Positions 60,380 to 64,000 of a stretch of DNA of 64,000 bases are shown in pieces. A program made the translations under genes and the position numbers. Location of the stretch: positions 642,944-706,943 of the forward strand of contig CP141729.1 of the NCBI GenBank assembly GCA_035621215.1, given 5' to 3'. The stretch comes from Oscillospiraceae bacterium MB08-C2-2. Lineage in GTDB: Bacteria > Bacillota > Clostridia > Oscillospirales > Ruminococcaceae. The notes beneath the pieces were generated by a model. It searched no databases and had not been told where the DNA came from. It was given only the letters and a program-made list of their open reading frames with translations. Each line of letters opens with the position of its first letter. Position 1 is the first letter of the stretch.

Positions 60380-62340
60380 CCCAATCTGCCAAACATTTTT
60401 TCAATTTCGCTCCGCCCCAGACGAATGAAGATAGGCCGCCCGTGGGGGCAATGTGTGATGTGCGGATTTTCCTGCAAGAGTTGGATCAGGGCTTCCAGCT
60501 CGAATCTGCTGCTCTTATCGTGAGCCTTGATGGCACTGCGGCAGGCGATGGATTCATAGAGGCTGTCCAGCACCGAAGGGGTCAAGTTACGGCGATTTTG
60601 TGCGATACCGGCGGCGATCTCCTCCACAATGGAACGGATATTCTCCTGTGAAAGCTCGATGGGTACTTCACGCACCACCAAGGTGCCTCCGCCAAAATCC
60701 TCCGCTAAAAAGCCCATTTCCTCAAATATGGGTAGATTCTCAAGAGCTGCCGAATAATCCTCCGCGGAGAGAGACACCCGAACCGGCACCACCAGCAGCT
60801 GCCGATTCCCCGGCTGAGCAGCACGGCGGATTTCCTCATACAGCAGCCGTTCATGGGCAGCGTGCTTGTCCGCCATGAGCAGCTCATCCCCCGATTGGAG
60901 CAGGATGTAGGTGCCGAACAGTTCCCCAATCAGGCGCAAAGCCTCTCTTTTGGGATCAAAGGTAACATGCTCTGTGGGAGATGGATGTGCTTCCATTGTA
61001 ATAGTACCCAAAACCTGTTTTTTTCCTGCATCTTCCTCTAAAATATTACAGGAAGAAGCTGGTATTATTTTATCATAAACAGTCGTATTGTCCATATTTC
61101 CCCCAAAGGAGGCCCGGAGGTTCTGGGAACGAAGTTCCATAGGTGTGCTGAAAAAGGAGGTCTCCCTGACCGGAATGCCTTCATCCTTTGGAGAAAAAGC
61201 GGTTCTGTACTCCGCGGCAGACATCCGGGAAACCGGTGCTTCCTGCGCCGAAGGCGGCATAGAAAAGTGTCCTTGAGGTGCCATATCGTCGTTGGGAGCC
61301 AGCTCGAAGGGAGTCAGTTTGGGCGGTGGGGGCTTGGGGACGCTGCTCTCACCTGCTTGGGCCAAGGTGGACTGAACCGCAAAATACAGTGCGCCGAAAA
61401 CCGGCCGTTCGTTGACAAACCGCACCTCAATTTTAGCCGGGTGCACATTCACATCCACCAGCTCGGGGGCCATTTGCAAATCCAACACACAGCAGGGGAA
61501 CTTGCCCACCATGATTTTATGCTTAAAGGCTTCCTCCAAGGCGGCGGAGCAGGTTCTGGAGCGAACATATCGGGCGTTGATGAAGAAATTTTGCCAGCTC
61601 CGGGTGGCTCTGGTCAACTGAGGGGAACCGATATACCCGGCCACCCGAATGCTGTCGGCAGTATAATCCACCGGGAGCATGCCCCGGGCGGTTTCCTTTC
61701 CGAAAACGGAATAAATCACCGAAAGCAGTTCGCCGTTCCCGGAGGTTTGGAGCTTAAGCTGGCCATCCCGAATGAACTTAAAGGCTACATGGGAATTGGC
61801 AAGAGCGCATTTTTCCACCACAGCGGCCACGCTGTTTCCCTCGGTAATATCCTTTTTAAGGAACTTCATCCGGGCGGGGGTGTTATAAAAGATATCTTTC
61901 ACCACAATGGTGGTGCCGGTGGGAGCGCCGATGGGGATACAGGCCTCCCCTTTTCCGCCCTGAATGCGATAGAAAGTACCTTCGCTTTCCTCGGCGGTCT
62001 TGGTGGTCATTTCCACCCGGCAGACAGCGGCAATGGAGGCCAGTGCTTCCCCCCGAAAGCCCATGGTGAGGATGCTTTCTAAATCGGTTGAGGTTTTCAG
62101 CTTGCTGGTGGCGTGGCGCAAAAAGGCTTTGGGAAGCTCCTCACGGGGAATGCCACAGCCATTGTCGGTGATGCGCATGAGGCGTATGCCACCACCCTGA
62201 ATCTCCACCGTAATGGCGGCGGCACCGGAATCCACGGCGTTTTCCACCAGCTCCTTGATCACAGAGGAGGGGCGCTCCACCACCTCACCGGCGGCAATCA
62301 GCTGGGCAACCTTTTGATCCAATATATTGATTTTTGCCAT
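60376..62340 (-). CDS. mutL: DNA mismatch repair protein MutL
   Basis: A 654-residue GHKL ATPase with endonuclease activity. ATPase motifs are ELVENAVDSGA (about 31-41), DNGCGIP and GFRGEALASIAAV (about 94-106). A proline-rich linker covers about 330-450. The C-terminal dimer domain has DKHAAHERLLYE (about 500-511), matching the endonuclease motif DxHAxxExxxxE with K in place of Q, and a CxH-like CPHGRP block. The motif implies a strand-nicking MutL, as in most bacteria without MutH. Confidence 0.96.
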   Translation of the reverse strand: MAKINILDQKVAQLIAAGEVVERPSSVIKELVENAVDSGAAAITVEIQGGGIRLMRITDNGCGIPREELPKAFLRHATSKLKTSTDLESILTMGFRGEALASIAAVCRVEMTTKTAEESEGTFYRIQGGKGEACIPIGAPTGTTIVVKDIFYNTPARMKFLKKDITEGNSVAAVVEKCALANSHVAFKFIRDGQLKLQTSGNGELLSVIYSVFGKETARGMLPVDYTADSIRVAGYIGSPQLTRATRSWQNFFINARYVRSRTCSAALEEAFKHKIMVGKFPCCVLDLQMAPELVDVNVHPAKIEVRFVNERPVFGALYFAVQSTLAQAGESSVPKPPPPKLTPFELAPNDDMAPQGHFSMPPSAQEAPVSRMSAAEYRTAFSPKDEGIPVRETSFFSTPMELRSQNLRASFGGNMDNTTVYDKIIPASSCNILEEDAGKKQVLGTITMEAHPSPTEHVTFDPKREALRLIGELFGTYILLQSGDELLMADKHAAHERLLYEEIRRAAQPGNRQLLVVPVRVSLSAEDYSAALENLPIFEEMGFLAEDFGGGTLVVREVPIELSQENIRSIVEEIAAGIAQNRRNLTPSVLDSLYESIACRSAIKAHDKSSRFELEALIQLLQENPHITHCPHGRPIFIRLGRSEIEKMFGRLG

Positions 62341-62380
62341 GGCGGTTCTCCTTGCTGTGAAGGGTTAATCAGACAAAATT

Positions 62381-64000
62381 CTATTTCACCAGCTCTTTGA
62401 GGCCGTAAAGGATGTTCAGGGCTTCGAGAGGAGTTAATGTGTTGAGATCGATATCCTTTAGCTGAGCTTCCAGCTGCACAAGCTTTGGATTCTCAAACTG
62501 AATCTGCATTTCGTCGGGCATGGATTCTGTGGCTGCCTTCACTGGACGGCTTTCCTGCATGGGCTTATCCGATTCCAGCTGCTTGAGGATTTCCTTGGCA
62601 CGTTTGATAATCCAATCGGGAATGCCTGCCAGCTTGGAAACTTCAATACCATAGCTTTCATCCGCCCCACCCCGCACAATCTTGCGCAGGAAGGTGATGT
62701 CGTCTCCCCTTTTCTTGACACAGATGTTGTAGTTCTTCACACAGGGGAGCCGCTCCTCCATCTGGGTCAGCTCGTGGTAATGGGTGGCAAACAGGGTTTT
62801 TGCTCCCAGGCGACGCTTATCGGCAATGAATTCCAGCACACCTTGGGCAATGCTCATGCCATCGTAGGTGGAGGTTCCCCGGCCGATTTCATCCAGAATC
62901 AGCAGGCTGTTGGCGGTGGCATCCTTAAGAATCTTGGCTACCTCCACCATCTCCACCATAAAGGTGGATTGGCCGGCGCTCAAATCATCGGAAGCACCCA
63001 CACGGGTGTAAATACCGTCCACCACGCCGATTTGGGCGCTGGCGGCGGGGACAAAGCTGCCGATCTGCGCCATAAGCACAATGAGGGCAGTCTGGCGCAT
63101 ATAGGTGGATTTACCAGCCATGTTGGGGCCGGTGATAATGGCAATCTGATTCTCCCCCGGCTCCAACAACGTATCGTTGGGGACAAAAGGCGCACCGGTG
63201 AGCAGCTGCTCCACCACTGGGTGGCGGCCGTCTGTAATGGCAATACGCTGGGATAAATCCACATCCGGGCGTACATATTGGTTCATAAGGGCGGTTTGGG
63301 CAAAGGAGCAGAAAACATCCAGCCGAGAAATAGCGGAGGCAGACTGCTGAATCCGGTGCAGCTGTTTGGCAACCGATGTGCGCACCTGCTCGAAAAGCTG
63401 AGTTTCCAGCGAAATAGCCTGATCGGTGGCGGAAAGGATTTTCTCCTCCAGCTCCTTGAGCTCCTGTATGATATACCGCTCGCAGTTGGCGAGGGTTTGC
63501 TTGCGTATGTAATGCTCCGGCACCTGCGAAAGGTTGGAGCGGGTGACTTCAATATAGTAGCCAAAGACTTTGTTGTAGCTGATTTTGAGATTGCGGATGC
63601 CGGTGGCCTCCCGCTGCTCGTTTTCCATCCGGGTGATGTAATCCAGCGCATGATCCATCAGGTCACGCAACTGATCCAGCTGATCGCTGTAGCCCTTGCG
63701 GATTACACCGCCATCCTTGAGGGTGGTGGGTGGCTCCTCCTGAATGGAGGCTTCCAGCAGCTGTGCCACATCCTCCAACAGGTCAATTTGGCTGTCAATT
63801 TCCTTGAGATAAGCTGAGCGGCAGTCTGCCAAATGCCCTTTGATGCCGGGGAACTGCCGGATGGTCTGTTCCAGCGCCTTGTATTCACGGGGCGTAGCGT
63901 TGCCGTAGACAATGCGGGTGATCATGCGCTCGATATCAAAAATACCGCCCAGCAGATCGATGATTTCAGAGCAGCGCAGCTGATTCCCCACCAGCTCCTC
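62381..64000 (-). CDS. mutS: DNA mismatch repair protein MutS (5' part outside the window)
   Basis: The frame is open to the right edge, so this is the C-terminal 539 or so residues of MutS; the mismatch-binding and connector domains lie beyond. The core and clamp are present up to EKILSATDQAISLE. Then comes the ATPase domain with Walker A GPNMAGKSTYMRQ, LILDEIGRGTSTYDGMS (Walker B) and ATHYHELT. A C-terminal tail ends at ALNILYGLKELV. It precedes mutL by 40 bases and is probably the first gene of the mutS-mutL-miaA-hfq unit. Confidence 0.96.
   Translation of the reverse strand, partial: EELVGNQLRCSEIIDLLGGIFDIERMITRIVYGNATPREYKALEQTIRQFPGIKGHLADCRSAYLKEIDSQIDLLEDVAQLLEASIQEEPPTTLKDGGVIRKGYSDQLDQLRDLMDHALDYITRMENEQREATGIRNLKISYNKVFGYYIEVTRSNLSQVPEHYIRKQTLANCERYIIQELKELEEKILSATDQAISLETQLFEQVRTSVAKQLHRIQQSASAISRLDVFCSFAQTALMNQYVRPDVDLSQRIAITDGRHPVVEQLLTGAPFVPNDTLLEPGENQIAIITGPNMAGKSTYMRQTALIVLMAQIGSFVPAASAQIGVVDGIYTRVGASDDLSAGQSTFMVEMVEVAKILKDATANSLLILDEIGRGTSTYDGMSIAQGVLEFIADKRRLGAKTLFATHYHELTQMEERLPCVKNYNICVKKRGDDITFLRKIVRGGADESYGIEVSKLAGIPDWIIKRAKEILKQLESDKPMQESRPVKAATESMPDEMQIQFENPKLVQLEAQLKDIDLNTLTPLEALNILYGLKELVK

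Noticed and set aside
1-64000. tRNA or rRNA genes, CRISPR arrays, insertion sequences, prophage genes
   Set aside because: Intergenic regions were read for these; no cloverleaf with a typical T-arm, no regular direct-repeat array and no transposase or phage structural gene was seen.

Overview
The window is a piece of chromosome from a low-to-mid GC Gram-positive anaerobe, most likely class Clostridia and probably Oscillospirales/Ruminococcaceae-like. The evidence is gene order and gene form: an IspH protein fused to ribosomal S1 repeats, a short-form HisG, the sporulation and cell-division genes spoVG, whiA, sepF and divIVA, a CwlD-like amidase, HPr kinase, a glmS ribozyme, a lysine riboswitch, and TTG/GTG starts with strong AGGAGG-type ribosome sites. 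The placement below class level is an inference. No rRNA, tRNA, CRISPR array, prophage or transposase gene was seen.

Layout. 1-7.25 kb: rightward histidine operon hisG-D-C-B-H-A-F-IE-J, with several 4-11 bp overlaps. 7.3-9.4 kb: a membrane diguanylate cyclase with a structured leader, and a convergent GNAT acetyltransferase. 9.4-13.3 kb: leftward lysine/aspartate-family operon asd-dapA-dapB-ACT protein behind a lysine riboswitch with two tandem terminators; its promoter overlaps the queA promoter on the other strand. 13.3-20.3 kb: queA, an RpiR regulator, a flavoprotein, then cmk-plsC-ispH/rpsA. 20.4-26.3 kb: leftward glmS (ribozyme in its leader), murC, rightward spoVG, leftward glycosyltransferase. 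26.3-38.6 kb: rightward hprK, PHP phosphatase, ROK glucokinase, murB, rapZ, whiA, dnaE, pfkA, pncB.

38.6-46.4 kb is the most accessory-looking part: a tyrosine recombinase with a perfect palindrome in its leader, an AT-rich pair of membrane-anchored nuclease-fold proteins (NERD and DUF2726), an oxidoreductase, a transglutaminase lipoprotein, an ABC permease plus adaptor with no ATPase next to them, and a small four-cysteine protein. 46.4-64 kb is leftward housekeeping: mutS (cut by the window edge)-mutL-miaA-hfq-HlyD-like-yggS-sepF-ylmH-divIVA, ileS-lspA-rluD, two HAD paralogues, cwlD and radA.

The most notable non-coding signals are a run of four hairpins enclosed by a distant 9-bp stem (48764-48997), a 57-bp dispersed repeat present at least twice (10046 and 26400), the recombinase-leader palindrome (39630-39661), and an in-frame start with a Shine-Dalgarno-like sequence inside the ispH/rpsA fusion (19128). 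I did not find a clearly new multi-gene system; the NERD/DUF2726 pair is the best protein-level candidate for one.
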